Shown: positions 39,402-52,610 of the stretch, piece after piece
How the letters are laid out: the number at the start of each line of letters is the position of its first letter
Position numbering within the stretch: the first letter of the stretch is position 1
Assembly (NCBI GenBank): GCA_905182985.1
Contig: CAJJDN010000184.1
Coordinates: forward strand, 83,468 to 147,467
Length of the DNA stretch: 64,000 nt
Direction: 5' to 3'
Origin: Paramecium sonneborni
Lineage: Eukaryota > Ciliophora > Oligohymenophorea > Peniculida > Parameciidae
Notes under the pieces: generated by a model
What the model saw: only the letters and a program-made list of their open reading frames with translations
Databases searched by the model: none
What the model was told of the DNA's origin: nothing
Translations under genes and position numbers: made by a program

Positions 39402-40023
39402 NNNNNNNNNNNNNNNNNNNNNNNNNNNNNNNNNNNNNNNNNNNNNNNNNNNNNNNNNNNNNNNNNNNNNNNNNNNNNNNNNNNNNNNNNNNNNNNNNNN
39501 NNNNNNNNNNNNNNNNNNNNNNNNNNNNNNNNNNNNNNNNNNNNNNNNNNNNNNNNNNNNNNNNNNNNNNNNNNNNNNNNNNNNNNNNNNNNNNNNNNNN
39601 NNNNNNNNNNNNNNNNNNNNNNNNNNNNNNNNNNNNNNNNNNNNNNNNNNNNNNNNNNNNNNNNNNNNNNNNNNNNNNNNNNNNNNNNNNNNNNNNNNNN
39701 NNNNNNNNNNNNNNNNNNNNNNNNNNNNNNNNNNNNNNNNNNNNNNNNNNNNNNNNNNNNNNNNNNNNNNNNNNNNNNNNNNNNNNNNNNNNNNNNNNNN
39801 NNNNNNNNNNNNNNNNNNNNNNNNNNNNNNNNNNNNNNNNNNNNNNNNNNNNNNNNNNNNNNNNNNNNNNNNNNNNNNNNNNNNNNNNNNNNNNNNNNNN
39901 NNNNNNNNNNNNNNNNNNNNNNNNNNNNNNNNNNNNNNNNNNNNNNNNNNNNNNNNNNNNNNNNNNNNNNNNNNNNNNNNNNNNNNNNNNNNNNNNNNNN
40001 NNNNNNNNNNNNNNNNNNNNNNN
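39402..40023. other. assembly gap, 622 Ns
   Basis: A run of N. Any reading frame crossing it is meaningless. Confidence 0.99.
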
Positions 40024-40417
40024 TATTAGTTGTTTCTGTTCTGAATATTGCATATCATTGAGATTTGATGATAAAATAATTATTAATTAATTAAATGATG
40101 GAATTACAAATATAATTAAATGCCACATTCTCTTACTCCTAACTGTATTAATTAATGAAACCAATTATCAGAAGAGCTCCTGAATCTGCTTAGTTTAATT
40201 CTACGTTATTACTTTATTGGATGGTACAAGTTCTACGAATTTTGAATATGAAGGAATTTTGAAGGCATAAAAAAAAATAAAAAATAGTTTTGATGATCTT
40301 AAAGATAAGTAAATGAAAATTCAATTCGCAGAGAAAGTTCATGATTTCGAGCCTTTTGAAGCTGCAGATTCTGGTTATATTACGAATGTGTTCAAATATG
40401 TAATTAACAAATTGTTG
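40024..40417 (+). repeat. right copy of the 394-bp direct duplication
   Basis: Same sequence as 39008-39401, starting at the first base after the Ns and continuing into unique sequence of the VWA relic. It contains the relic's N-terminal region, including its VWA metal-site motif. Confidence 0.9.
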
Positions 40418-42350
40418 ACTGAAAACTTTCCTCAACATATAACAATAATCTTTATAAATGATGGTGATGAAAAGTTTGATCTTACAGAGATTTAAAGAAT
40501 GATTGAAGAAGTTTAAAAAAAAATTCTAAATATAATTTATTTCTATTTCAATAGGAAGTTGGTTTCCAAATACTATATCTAATCAATTAAGAAATTTACT
40601 TCACAATACAAATTTTATAGAACCTCCACAATAAAGATCCTAAAAGAACAGATGAAGAAATCTTTGATTTTTTTGACTCTGTTTTTTATAAAATAAAAGC
40701 AAAACTAAAATGTATTAAGATTTGTTTGAAACAGATGTAGAAGCAAAATTGACTTTAGTTTCAAAATCAACACACTTATTGCTTGCTGGAGCATTCTTTT
40801 TATTTGAAATAGAAGTCACTATCAATGGTTAAATAATAAAGCCTACTAACAATATATTTGATAAGAAAAAAATAGTTTTTGACTCTGTATCATAAGCAAT
40901 AATAATTTTTGGAGGTGATCCAGACAATGCAATTTAAGAAAGAATTGAAGAAAAGTTTTAAGAAGTTTAAAAATTTGGGAGAGATATAGGGGTTGAAGAA
41001 TATAATTAATAAAATTTATACTATTAATTGACAGAATAAGAATAAATAATTCAAATATAATTTAAGAATGCTTAATTAATTGTGAATTAATTTGCAGGAG
41101 ATGTTGATATTGATTAATGCACTCTTGAAACTTTAATAGGATTATAAGCATCATTATCAAGCCCTGCAGCTGATTCAAGCTTAATAATTTAGATAATATC
41201 TTAATTATTATCAGTAAAGGAGGATTTTAGTAATTTAAACCCTCAAAACATTCTTAAAACTCAAAAAAAAAAACCTTAATTAGTGTGGATGTTAAGCTAG
41301 AGCATCAGCTAAAATGAAATAAATTGAATAATAACAACTAACTTATGAATGTACATAAATTCAAATGGCCAATGAGATCATTATTAATGAATTAAAAAAA
41401 TATTAAAATTTGTTTTATAAAAATGAAATTATTAAAGGTGTTAGTTAATTACTTATTGAATTTTATAATTCTATCTATATTGAACTTTACTGTGTTTGAA
41501 CGATTAATATTGGCCAAAGTTGATGAAGAATCATAAGATTTTTTTTAAAAAACTCAATCTTATGATGAAAGAAGTTAATGAAGTCAAATTAATAAAAAAA
41601 CCATTATCTCCTAGATGCAATCAAATTTATTAATAAAGTTTTAGCACATGAAGAAATTCAATAATCTATGGCAATTAGTGAACATAATGATGAATTTGAT
41701 TTCCTTCCTGAATCTCTTAAATCACAAATTAGACCATAAAATGATGAAAGAGAAAAATTTTAGTTGCCATCTTTGATACTAATGAATCCATGAAATATGA
41801 AATTGATCCAGCTCTTAAGAATTTGGAAAATGAATTTTCAAAGATAAAAACTATTAAACTAAGTTGGTAAAATTCATTATTTTCAATTATTGGCACTCAA
41901 TAATCATATAAGAATTTGGTTGATCGACTTTATTATTAGAAGGGCAATACTAAATTAAAACAAAAAAAATTTGACTTTGCTTAATTTCTGATAGATAAAA
42001 TCAATATAAGAAAATGCACAAGCTACTTAAAAGTCTTAAGGCTAAGAGATATCTAATTTAATTTTCATATATCACCATAGGTTCTTCATTTTACTTTCTA
42101 ATTACAAATGAATTAGATCATATGATGCAAAATAGGAATCTTAAAGGAAGACCTATTGTATTAAATATACCTAAATATAAGGCAGTTGATAATTTTAAGC
42201 AAATATCTTAATTAAAGAATTCTGTTACTGCTTTATACATCGATTAACATTTTTCTAAGAGATTTTAAGACTTGAACAATTTTCTATTACAAAATGTCAA
42301 AATAATCCTAAATAAATTTATTAATAAATCCTAAATATATTGATTAGCTA
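40155..42350 (+). pseudogene. decayed von Willebrand factor A-domain protein
   Basis: Starts MKPIIRRAPESAQFN, then must shift one base to ITLLDGTSSTNFEYEG, a VWA-like first strand with DGTSS at the metal site, followed by ITIIFINDGDEKFD. Further shifts occur in the A-run near 40515, before GSWFPNTISNQLRNLLH, and near 40630, before DPKRTDEEIFDFF. A long clean block, 40713-41328, contains LLLAGAFFLFEIEVTING and IIIFGGDPDNAIQER. Later blocks carry a second VWA-like motif (LVAIFDTNESMKYE, near 41768) and a C-terminal stretch RPIVLNIPKYKAVDNF. At least six frame changes plus TGAs: a relic of a protein of about 700 residues. Part of its start is duplicated across the gap. Confidence 0.65.
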
Positions 42351-43254
42351 TTAAATATTATGTTGTTCTAATGATTTGATTATATTTAAAAAATTTTTTA
42401 TCATCTAGAAATAAAATATATGTGAACTTAGATTAAATCTTTTTTAAATTATTTTACATTTATATAAAGCATGCTTTTTGATAACAGTATTATCTAAGTA
42501 TTCTCAAATTTAAAATTCTCAATTTAAAAAAAAATGTAACAACACTTTGAAGATTTTTATTTAATATAAATAAAAAAGGTATATGGATAGTTAAAGAAGT
42601 AAAAATTAAGGATGGAATAAAATTATCAATTACTTTATTAAAGTATTTGATCGTGCTTAGACATATTTATTTTTATTAAACTTTTTTAACTTACTATTCA
42701 AACTATAATATATTCTCATATCTAAAAATAATACAAAACTTTAAAGCAATAGTAGATTAAATTATGTACTAAAATTTTGAATACTTCTTAGGATTAACTT
42801 TTAGTCGCTATTAGATACAAACTTAAATTTAAGAATATTTCATTATTATTCAAAATCTCTTCTAATGAAGTGAAATAAATGAATTAATTAAGAAATTATT
42901 GTAAATCCTCTCTTGAAAAACTAAAATAGCAAATTAGTGATTCAAATTTAAGTTATACTAAAATCATATACACATATATATATATATCAAATAAATAGAA
43001 TAAGGAGCAAAAATAAATAAAGTTGTTTCAATTAATGAGTTTAAATTTTTTAATTATAATTCTCTAAAGATAAACTACAGATAAATTAATTAGCTGAATA
43101 AAAATAGTGAATAAATTATTACAGAAAGTGCAAAATCATATTTTCTTATTTTTTAATAAATTCATTAATCTAATGAGTGGTAACTTAATAAATAATACCA
43201 AATTATATATTAACCTTTTTTCTTTAAAGATAATAATTTATATTTATAAATTCA
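42351..43254. other. no gene seen
   Basis: AT-rich stretch with a short alternating TA/CA tract near 42969-42990. No coherent frame on either strand. Confidence 0.45.
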
Positions 43255-43500
43255 GAAGTTGAATAGAGAAAATCATGCATATAGGGAAAGGAAGTTATGG
43301 ATAGGTGCTTTTATATTATAATAATTAAAAATATTTGATTTTGATACCTCGGAGAAATTGAGAATAAATAAATTTTAATAAAGCTGGAATTCAAAGCAAA
43401 GAATATCTTCAGAAATAGTTTTACCACACAAATAGATTATTAATAGTATTTATTATTGAATGTTAGAGAATAATACCTATTATAAATGAATAAAATAAGT
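43255..43500 (+). pseudogene. kinase glycine-loop fragment
   Basis: The plus strand near 43273 reads HIGKGSYGQVLLYYNNQKYL, a typical kinase subdomain I with GxGxxGxV. A frameshift then gives RINKFQQSWNSKQR, with nothing that continues into subdomains II-XI. It is either the stump of a duplicated kinase or an isolated remnant. It lies tail-to-tail with the intact kinase gene that follows on the minus strand. Confidence 0.4.
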
Positions 43501-43565
43501 AAAATTTATTTGAATGATTATAATTAAGAATTTCAACTAGTTATCATAATTTAAATAATATATAC

Positions 43566-46500
43566 TCAATTATTTTTCCGTAATATATTAAGTTCTAAAA
43601 TTTATGCTAATTCACCTATTTTATAATATTATTTATTGTTTATAATCTCATTTATATTATTTTAATTTTTGATTGAACTTCTCAGTTTTACTAATTATTT
43701 TTATTTTATCATATATTCAACATCTTTAATTTTTTCTGAAATCTACTCATAATCTTTTTGCAATTCTTCAATCATTTTGTTATTGTACTAATGAAACAAA
43801 ATATTTTCATATATCTTTAATAAATTTTAAGCTTCATTCTCCTTTTTAGTATTTTCTACCATCTCTTAATTTAATTTTTATTATAAGGCTGCGCTTTAAT
43901 TATTTTCCTTTAAATTCTACTTTTATTAATTTGCATTTTCATTAATTCGTTGATAATATCTCGTTAAATGATACTATTTTAAATAATTAATTAAAGCGTA
44001 TAATTTTTCATAAGATTCTTAGTTGTTTTTATAGATATTATTGAATTATTAAACTTCATCATTCTAGGGAATTTTTTATATTAATTAATTTAATTGATAA
44101 ATTATAGTTTGCATTTTCTATTTTAATTCAATAAAAGCTTGTGGATTTTGTTGTTACTATTATTCTATACAACTGATTTCATTTATTTCTTATGATATGA
44201 ATTCTTCTTATTATTATAAATACTTATAAGTATTAATAAGATTGTTATCCAAAGGTATAAATTTTAGTTCATGCGATTTATTATGAGCTATTTATTGTAC
44301 TTAAATTAATTTTTAATTTTTTTTTGTATTAAGATCTTATAATTTATAGAGTAATACTGGAATATTATTGTAAAAATCCTATTACTTTCTTTTCATAATA
44401 CTTATCAATTCTTACGATAGCATTTCATTATGTTTGTTAATTTCACAGTATTTATCTATGGTTTCTATTTCTAATTCTAGTTATTTTTTTAATTCTTCTT
44501 TTTTCCCATTTATTAATTCTAAATAAATAATTTTATCTTAGTCAATTTTGGCAGACATAAATTCTTTTAAAAATTGCATATATATTAATTAGAATTGATT
44601 CTTTAATTAAAAATATTCATTTTCTTATTCGCTTTTGTTTTCGTTCATAATTTTTTAAATTACTAAATATAATTAATTTACTTTATCTTATTCATTTAAT
44701 AATTATTATTTTAATTTTTCTTAAAATTATTCTAAATAAATTATTTAAACATTTATAGCTTCACAGGAAGTTATTTAATTAAATTTTTAGAAATCCTAAA
44801 ATTCTTGTTAAATTGAATGTATATTTTATTCTATTTTAAGTTATTTATCTATTATCAAAGTCCTTGTTTCATTTTTGCAAAATTAATTATTACTAAAATT
44901 ACTAACTTAATTTTTTAAATGATTCATTTTATTTATAAAATCCTTTAAGTAACCTTCAATAACTTCTAATTTTTTTATTCTTTCAACATTTCTTTAATGA
45001 ATTTATTAATTATTATATTCTTATTCAATAAATAAATTATGCGATTTTTCTAATTCTTATAATTATTAACTAATAGAATCAGAAGTCTTCTTGAACTTCT
45101 CATAATTTTAAAATATTTCATATTTTAATAATGAATTTAAACCTTTTAATTACTCAAAGCAAATTCCTATTTGATTATTTATTTAGTTTATATTCTCAGC
45201 ATAATGTTTATTTTTAGATAGATATGTAAATTTATCTTAGAAATCTAATAAATTCTCAGTTTAGGTATCAATATATCTTTAATGTTCTTCTAAAAATTTG
45301 AAATCAATTTATTCAATAGATTCATTAATTTCATCAATCAAATTTTTCATTCTATTTTAAGCTGATTATAGGTCTTCAAGCTTGCTTTTGAAAGATTAGT
45401 AGGTAATAAATTATTATGATTTCTCAATTGAAATAATAATTTATTCTTATTTTTCTAAAACTAACAATTCTTGAGTCAATTTTGAATACTGCCCTACAAC
45501 TTATTGAAATTTTTCTTGCTCTTTAATTGAATATTGGATTCTTTAATAAAAGTTAATTCTTTCCTAAATTTTATTAAGATCCCCTGAACGTGAATCATAT
45601 TACTATTTTAAAATGAAAAGATTATTTTAAAAGTTTTATTTTTCAATATTTAGTTGCAGTTCTAATACTTATAGTTTCTATTCTTCTTTTTATTATTACT
45701 CTAACCTTTATTTATCTCCTAATTACTTTTAGAGTATCGTAAGTTATTCTGATATCATTAGATTTATATTATTTTAATCCTATATATCTTATTGTAGCTC
45801 TAAAACTTATTGACTCTCTAAACCTCTAAGTTACTCTTATTTAGAAACTTATTATATTTATAATTATTTCTATGAATTTTTTTAGAATTTTTCTGTATTG
45901 TTTTATAGCTAACTGTTTATATATTATATTAACTTATCTTTTTTATCATTTGATAAATCAATATTTTTGATGTTTTATAACTTTTAGTTTAAGTTTTAGA
46001 TAAACAATTTAATAGTATTTTGATGAGATTATAATAGAATTTACAATGATTATTTCTTGTCTTATAATTATTATGAATTTTCTTATTACTATTTATTTTC
46101 CAATTCAGTAACTTTTCTTGAATAATCAAGCATATATTTCGTCATAATTTCTTACTCTAACTATTACTTAATTTATATTTCCTATTTTAATAATATTTAT
46201 TTAATTTCTTCTTCTTTTTTTTAATTTTCTTTTTGTTTAAACTATTGAAGGTATTAATTTTACTCTTCTTCTTTACTTTTTAAAAATTTTTCCATTTCAT
46301 TTTAAAATTCTATTTCTTATTAAAATTTCATTTAAGCTAATAACTCCTTATCTTATTGCTATTTTAAAGCATATTCTTGTTGGATTTTTAGTTGATTTTC
46401 TTTTTCTTTAATTTATAGTTCAAATTCATTTTTTTATATATTTTTAAACTATTCTAATTTTTCAGAGATGAATTTATCTTTTTCCTTTTCTATTTATTTT

Positions 46501-47572
46501 TTCATTTGTTCCATTTCTTCTTTCTTCTTTAATTCTATATTATGCAATTTTTGATCAAACTCATCCTTCATTGCCTTTTTAGTTTCTTCTTAAATCCTTT
46601 CATGTTTTATATACAATTCTTCTATCTCTTTTGTTAATTACTTATTATCTTAAAAGTCTAATTGAGTCTATTATGTCTATTAATTAAATTAATTATAAGA
46701 TTCAATAATTTTTACCAATTTCAATCTTTGTATTGAATTTTTTTTAAGCATCTCCTTAATTAAATTTTTTTCTTTTTATTATAATATTGGGTTTAGTTGA
46801 ATTTATTTATCAATTTCAACTTGTGATTTATTTAAGATTTAATTTAATATGTCTTATATTGTTGTACCTAGATTATAAGTTGTAATTACCATTAAAGAAT
46901 GTATTTCCTACTAATATTTCATACCAAATGATTCCCAAAGACCATATGTCGACTGATTTATCATAAAATGTGGCTGAATTTGAATTACTCTATAACACTT
47001 CTGGAGCTATGTAATATGATGTTCCAACACAACTAGTTTTGGCCATCTAATTTGCATTTTCTTTCACTAAACCAAAGTCAATTAATTTAATGATTTTTTA
47101 ATTGTTGGGCTAATTAAAATATACAAAGTTTTCAGGTTTTAAATCTCTGTGAAATAATCCCGATTAATGAAGTTAGTTAACTCCTTATACCATCTTATAT
47201 AATCATATAAATAATTACTTAAAGGAAATATTAATTTCTTTATTAATAATCCAAACTAGAGTAATAATTTGTTTACATAAATTTATAGAATTCACCATCT
47301 GCAAATTCCATGACAATTTTTGGACATTTATTTTAATAATTTTATAATCCTTTAATTTTAATTATATGGCTGAAGTTATTTTAACGAATTGATTAAATGG
47401 CTTTTAATTCATTGCTATTTATTGTTTTGTATTCTTTAATTGCCACAATTTCTTTGGTTTCAATATTTTGTCCCTTATAAACATTTCCTTCTGTCCCTTC
47501 ACCAAGTTTCTCTAACTTTTAATAGGTCACACCCTCAATCATTATTTTTCCAAAGTCTTAATTATTTTCCAT
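43566..47572 (-). CDS. protein kinase with very long coiled-coil tail, about 1,319 aa
   Basis: Introns 47194-47218 (25 nt, ending AAG) and 46868-46889 (22 nt) give an uninterrupted frame; the spliced length is divisible by three. The kinase domain occupies residues 15-330: GEGTEGNVYKG (24-34), K46 in VAIKEYK, FHRDLKPENF (H133-D135), DFG (157-159), GTSYYIAPE and DIWSLGIIWYEIL. All catalytic residues are present. The family is not certain, with some NEK/ULK-like flavour in GEGTEGNVYKG. From about 340 to the end is nearly pure coiled coil: Glu/Lys/Gln/Leu/Asn with almost no Pro or Gly, about 1,000 residues. A structural kinase of the cytoskeleton, basal body or cilium is a reasonable inference. 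The start at 47572 is the first ATG of the frame. Confidence 0.85.
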
Positions 47573-48724
47573 ATTGGATTTCTTCTTAAATAAAGAATTT
47601 AATAAATAATTTCCTTTGTATAAAACCTATTTCTATTAAAATAAAAAATGGTATTAATTTTTTTAATAAAACAAATTTAATTCATAATAATACATCATTT
47701 AATACATTAAATGTCATCAAAACTCAAATTTTTTTTATTCCTCATTTTATATAATAACTGTGAGATTAATTATTGACAAAATTGATATCTATTAAATTAA
47801 TTCTTCAAAATTTACCCCCTCTGTTTTTATGGATATTTTATGATAGCAAGCTTATAACAATATTTCATTTTCATTTCAAAGATTTAGTTCTTATAAACCT
47901 GATTATTATTTAGTTTAAGGGACTTTTAATTATAATTATTTTAAATGAGCCCATTTTCTATTTATCCTTCTTTGAGATATCTAAATTAACACAGTTAATT
48001 TATAAAGTATTAAATTGATATATTTTTCATGAGAATAATAATTCACTAACTAACTAATATTACAAAATATTTTGAATTTTTCCTTACCTATATTTTATAA
48101 ATAAATAATATAGAAATATTTATTTTACAAATAATAATTAAATGTTGTACTTCAGGAAATTCTTGATTTACAAAAACTAAAAGATATTTATAATTACATC
48201 AATTTAATTTTAGTTAGTCTTCTTCGATAAAAATAGTTAAATTTAAATAATGCATAATAAATATTCAAATTTACAATTCATTCACCTGCTTTTAAAATTA
48301 TGTCATTCTTTTTATTTTTGTATACTTTCAATAAATGCTACAATCAACATATTATTAATTAGTAGAAAAGAATTAATAAATATATTAAGGTATAAAAGCA
48401 CAGCTTACTATTATTTTGTGAAATTATTTCTAACACAATATTGATTATAACCTTGATCTTAATGAACTACATTATCTAAAAGATTGTTTTCTTAATATAT
48501 ATATTAAAGAGATTCTCTATATATTAATCAAAGTAGACTTACAATGAAATCAACCAACTGATTATTATTTATAGAGATTTAGCCTATAACCTATTATTTT
48601 GCCATCTAATCGAATTATTTCTTCTCAAAGTTTGAACTAATTATTTTCCTTTAATATTAAAAAAAAGTGTATATATTTAAGGGAAAATAGACTTAAGAGC
48701 TTTATTGATGACTTAAAAAAATCC
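47573..48724. other. intergenic, no gene seen
   Basis: About 1.15 kb between the divergently placed coiled-coil kinase (-) and the HECT relic (+). Short frames here lack protein-like composition. Confidence 0.45.
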
Positions 48725-51700
48725 TTATTAAATTTATGAAGTATTAATTTTCAGGATTAGAGTACTCTGAAATAGATGTATAAGTAATAAAAGAAATATA
48801 ATTAGATGAAAATCTGAATCGATTCTTTTAACATGAAAGAAATAAAAAACTTTAGAATATAAAAAAGTTATAGATGATGTTGTTAAAACTTCTTTTCTGC
48901 TAAATTTGCTGAATAACATTGATGAAAACTTAGAAAATGTAGTCAGAAAGATCTAAAATAACTCCTGGTATGACTGCTCTGAAGTTTTGATTTTTATCAA
49001 AGAATTAACGGAAATAAAAATTCAATCCAAGTAATTCAATAATAATTACTTATTAATGAATAAGTTTTATTTATATTAGAGTACTTTGATATTCACCTCT
49101 AAAAAATTTAACTTTAAGAATTCTTTATTTCTAGAAAATATTATATGATCATGTTAATTCTTTGGCTTCTATAAAAATAGAATTGATTGATTTTTATTAT
49201 TAAGATCCAACATATAAAACGATTATTAGTTATCCAATCTAAGCTTTATAATTTGATTTAGAATATTATCAACCAACATAATTAGAGGAAAGTAATGAAT
49301 ATTTATGTCAAAACTAGGTTCAAAAAACAACTCTAGATAGAGAGATTGAAACTAAAGTTTTAGTAAAATATTTATTTTAGAGAAAATTATAATAATTTAT
49401 GATAATTCGACATCAAGAAATCTATTAAATATACAGGATTAACACTTTTCCCCACTTATTGAGATTGTAAAATATAGAATTTTTATCAAAACAGGATTCC
49501 TTTCAAAGCCAGAATAAACCAGAAATACCATTATCAAATTACATTTAAAATCTTTTTTAAAATCTTCAAAATTTCCTGTAAATAAATGAACTTAACTAAA
49601 ATGTAATTAAAGATTTTTAATTTGTTGACTTACATAAAATGCTGCCTTGACTCTAATGCTTATAATCATACAACTTCAAAAATTTATATGGATATTTTAG
49701 TAAGACTTTTCTAAAATGAAAGATAACATATAAATCTATTTAATTGTTAAATAAATGGTTTGGAGACGTTACTTAAATTGAAAGAAGAATTTTAATATCA
49801 ATTTTTAAGTCTGTCAAAATTAGTTATGGCTATAATTTATGATTAGACTTTGATCAGAATCTAATTTAAACACAAATAAAGAAAATACTTTTTTAATTAA
49901 GAACAAAATAATGAAATCCAAAAAACTAATTAAGATTTGTAATAGCAAAATTACTTAAATTAAAATACATATCCTATATGGTTTTAACCAGTATACTATT
50001 TGTTGAGATTAATAAATATATTCAAGATTTAAAATTATGTCGGTATTCTGATATTTTTAATGAATTTATTATGAATAAAATCCGTTACAAAAACTTGTAT
50101 TTAAAAAATATTAACGAGCCTTTTAACTCATTTAATTTTATTAAACTTACGTAGATGGAATCAAAAGCTTCGATATTAAATAATATTTTTTTTTTAAATT
50201 AATTATTTTTCATTAGAAGGCTCTGAATATACTTTATAGCATTGCTATCAATTTAATTTTAGATAAAACTGAATCAATTAAAGTTGATTCTTTCTAAATA
50301 ACTCAGAAAAATCCAAAAAATAGATATTTTAAAACTTAATGTCACATTTTCAAGAGAGAGTGATACGGAATCCAAATATAAGTAATCTTGTTTCTTAAAA
50401 ATGACCACTATTAATAATTAAAAAAAGGAGAATTTTATGAAAACTTTTAGATAGAAGAAGTATAAGAAATTCCGTTTGATAAATAAATAATAATAATTGA
50501 AGATTATGAAAACTCTCATTAAATTTGTGCTGCAGCTTTAGAATAAGTATCAATAAATTGGGTAGATGAAAATGATTAAGTAACAAAAAATTTCAATTCA
50601 AATAATTTAGAGGATTAGTATATCACCACAAACATACCATGGATGTTAAATCAGATTAATTTCTTTTGAATTCTGGATATTTTAATATAGATTTAAATAT
50701 ATAACAACTACCTTTCTAATTTTAAGAAATATTAATAATATTCTAATCAAAATTGCCATAATAAAATGAACTACCTATTTATTCTAATAATATATTTTGC
50801 TAGGATGCAATATATTTATACTAAATGGATTAAATAGTAAATATTGCTTATAAAACATATGAGATTGATGAATAATTCCAATTATTCATCTAATAAGAAA
50901 ATGAATTGTTCTAAAATTAATTAGAAGATTTAAATTAGCAATAAACATATTCTAAAATTAAAAATAGGATAAAATGTGGACTGAATATAAGAAAACAGTC
51001 CCTAATATTATTAGGTTTAGTTGATCAATAATTTTTATAACTTATAATTAAATTTTTGTTGGTAGATGATATTTTTGACTTTAGGATAATTATATAAATT
51101 TTATTTTGATGAATTTATGTACTTCATCTTTAATGGTTAATTAAATAATTGATTATCTTATTAATAATTTGAAAATGATAAAATAATAAGATTTTGACCA
51201 AGAAATTTTTATTTAACAAGTAATTTGCTCAAAGTTTATTTCACCAAAAATTTTTATTTACTCTATTAAAAGTCGAAAAAGCTCCAAAATGTTGTTTATC
51301 ATCTTAAAATTTTGAAACAATGAATTAATTATTATTTAAACTTGAAGAAATTGATTTAGAATAGCTAATATAAGTGCTCTCAAACTGCATAAAAAATTAA
51401 TAAAAGAAAATTTTTAATCAAATTCATGATTTATTCAATCTATTAATGAAAGAGAAAAATAAATATAAACTCATTAAGTTTCTATCAATTCTTTTGAAAA
51501 ATCAAAACAATTTCATAAGATTTAAAGTAAAATATCGAACTATTTAAAATAATTCTTATAGAATTTAGTAAAATACTTACTAGAAAGAAATACAAATGAT
51601 TAAATAGAAATTTAGAAAATGGAATTAAAAAAATTTTTTAACTTATTTAACAACTTATTTATATTAAATTGACAATTTGAAACTCTTCTTAAGAAAATAA

Positions 51701-52610
51701 ATGCCTTGAGTTTTTGAAGTAGCCTGAACACCAATAATTATGGATAAATATGGAAAAAATTATAACTATCATTTAGTTTTAATAAGTTTAAGGATTTAAC
51801 TCATTTTTATTATTATTTTGAATCTTTTTTGATTTGTAATGAAATTATTAATTAAAATGAAATCTAAAGTTATGAAATTACAAAATTATCTTGAATGGAA
51901 TTATCAAGTTCTTCATCACATCATAATGATTTTGTCTTTAAAAAATTATTCAAAAAACTTAGCTAAAATGGTAAAGATTATATCAATAGCATTATAATAG
52001 AATAAATTGAAATATAAAATACTTTTTAATATACAAGAAGACAAAATAATAAATCAAAAAAAAAAGTTTAGTGGAATATCTTCTTTAATTTCATCCAAAT
52101 ATAATCAATTTTGTAGTTAAGAAAGTATATTTAAGAAATAAAATTGATCCTTTAATAGATCTCATTTTAACCAATAGACGGCCTGAAGTAATTACAATCT
52201 ATGTCAACATGGATACAGTTTTTGAGGATATTAAATGGCTTCAAAACATATTAAGAACTTTCAATTAAGATATGCTTGCTAAGTTTGTAAATTTTGTTAC
52301 CGGTAATATATTAAAGCATCTTTAGGAACAGACCTTACACTAGCTGGAGGATTTAAAAATTTAACAAAACCAATCTGAATTTAAATAACTGATATCAATT
52401 GTAAATTACTAGAAAGCATATACATGGTATAATCCTATAGTATTTTACAAAGTTAAAAATTCTTAGTAATTCCAGCTTATGATTCTGAAGAGAACCTTTA
52501 AGAGAAAAATTAGAATTAGCCATGACTGATAAATTAATTCTCATTTTTACTTACTCTTTTTATTATAAGATCCTTTTAATTTTATACATGTGAATTGTAT
52601 TTACCTTATA
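48725..52610 (+). pseudogene. decayed HECT-type E3 ubiquitin ligase
   Basis: A 3.9-kb series of plus-strand blocks in changing frames. Early blocks include SGLEYSEIDVQVIKEIQ, VVKTSFLLNLLNNIDENL and DPTYKTIISYPIQALQ (about 49210-49600). The middle block EFYENFQIEEVQEIPFD to ITTNIPWMLNQINFF spans 50430-50668. The end gives the identity: KFVNFVTGNI then, one frame over, ASLGTDLTLAGGFKNLTKP (52310-52375), then KAYTWYNPIVFYKVKNS and SEENLQEK. FVTG...GGFKNL...A.T.[FY]N is the C-terminal signature of HECT domains, although the catalytic Cys position reads YTW rather than TCF. More than ten frameshifts or TGAs are needed, so it cannot be functional. The family call rests on this C-terminal motif. Confidence 0.6.

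Noticed and set aside
39297..40061. ORFs of 254 and 221 codons spanning the Ns
   Set aside because: They consist largely of unknown bases across the assembly gap.
42969..42990. Short TA/CA dinucleotide tract as a regulatory or telomere-like element
   Set aside because: Too short and of ordinary composition for this genome; no G/C-rich telomeric repeat units.
47203..47205. In-frame TGA just before the kinase HRD motif, as a nonsense mutation
   Set aside because: It arises from a wrong frame. With the intron 47194-47218 removed the TGA is intronic and the frame is intact.
47256..47276. Additional 21-nt GTA...TAG intron in the coiled-coil kinase
   Set aside because: It is a multiple of three without a stop, and the retained reading (MQTNYYSS) is equally good. 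Removal is not needed once the 25-nt intron at 47194-47218 is used.
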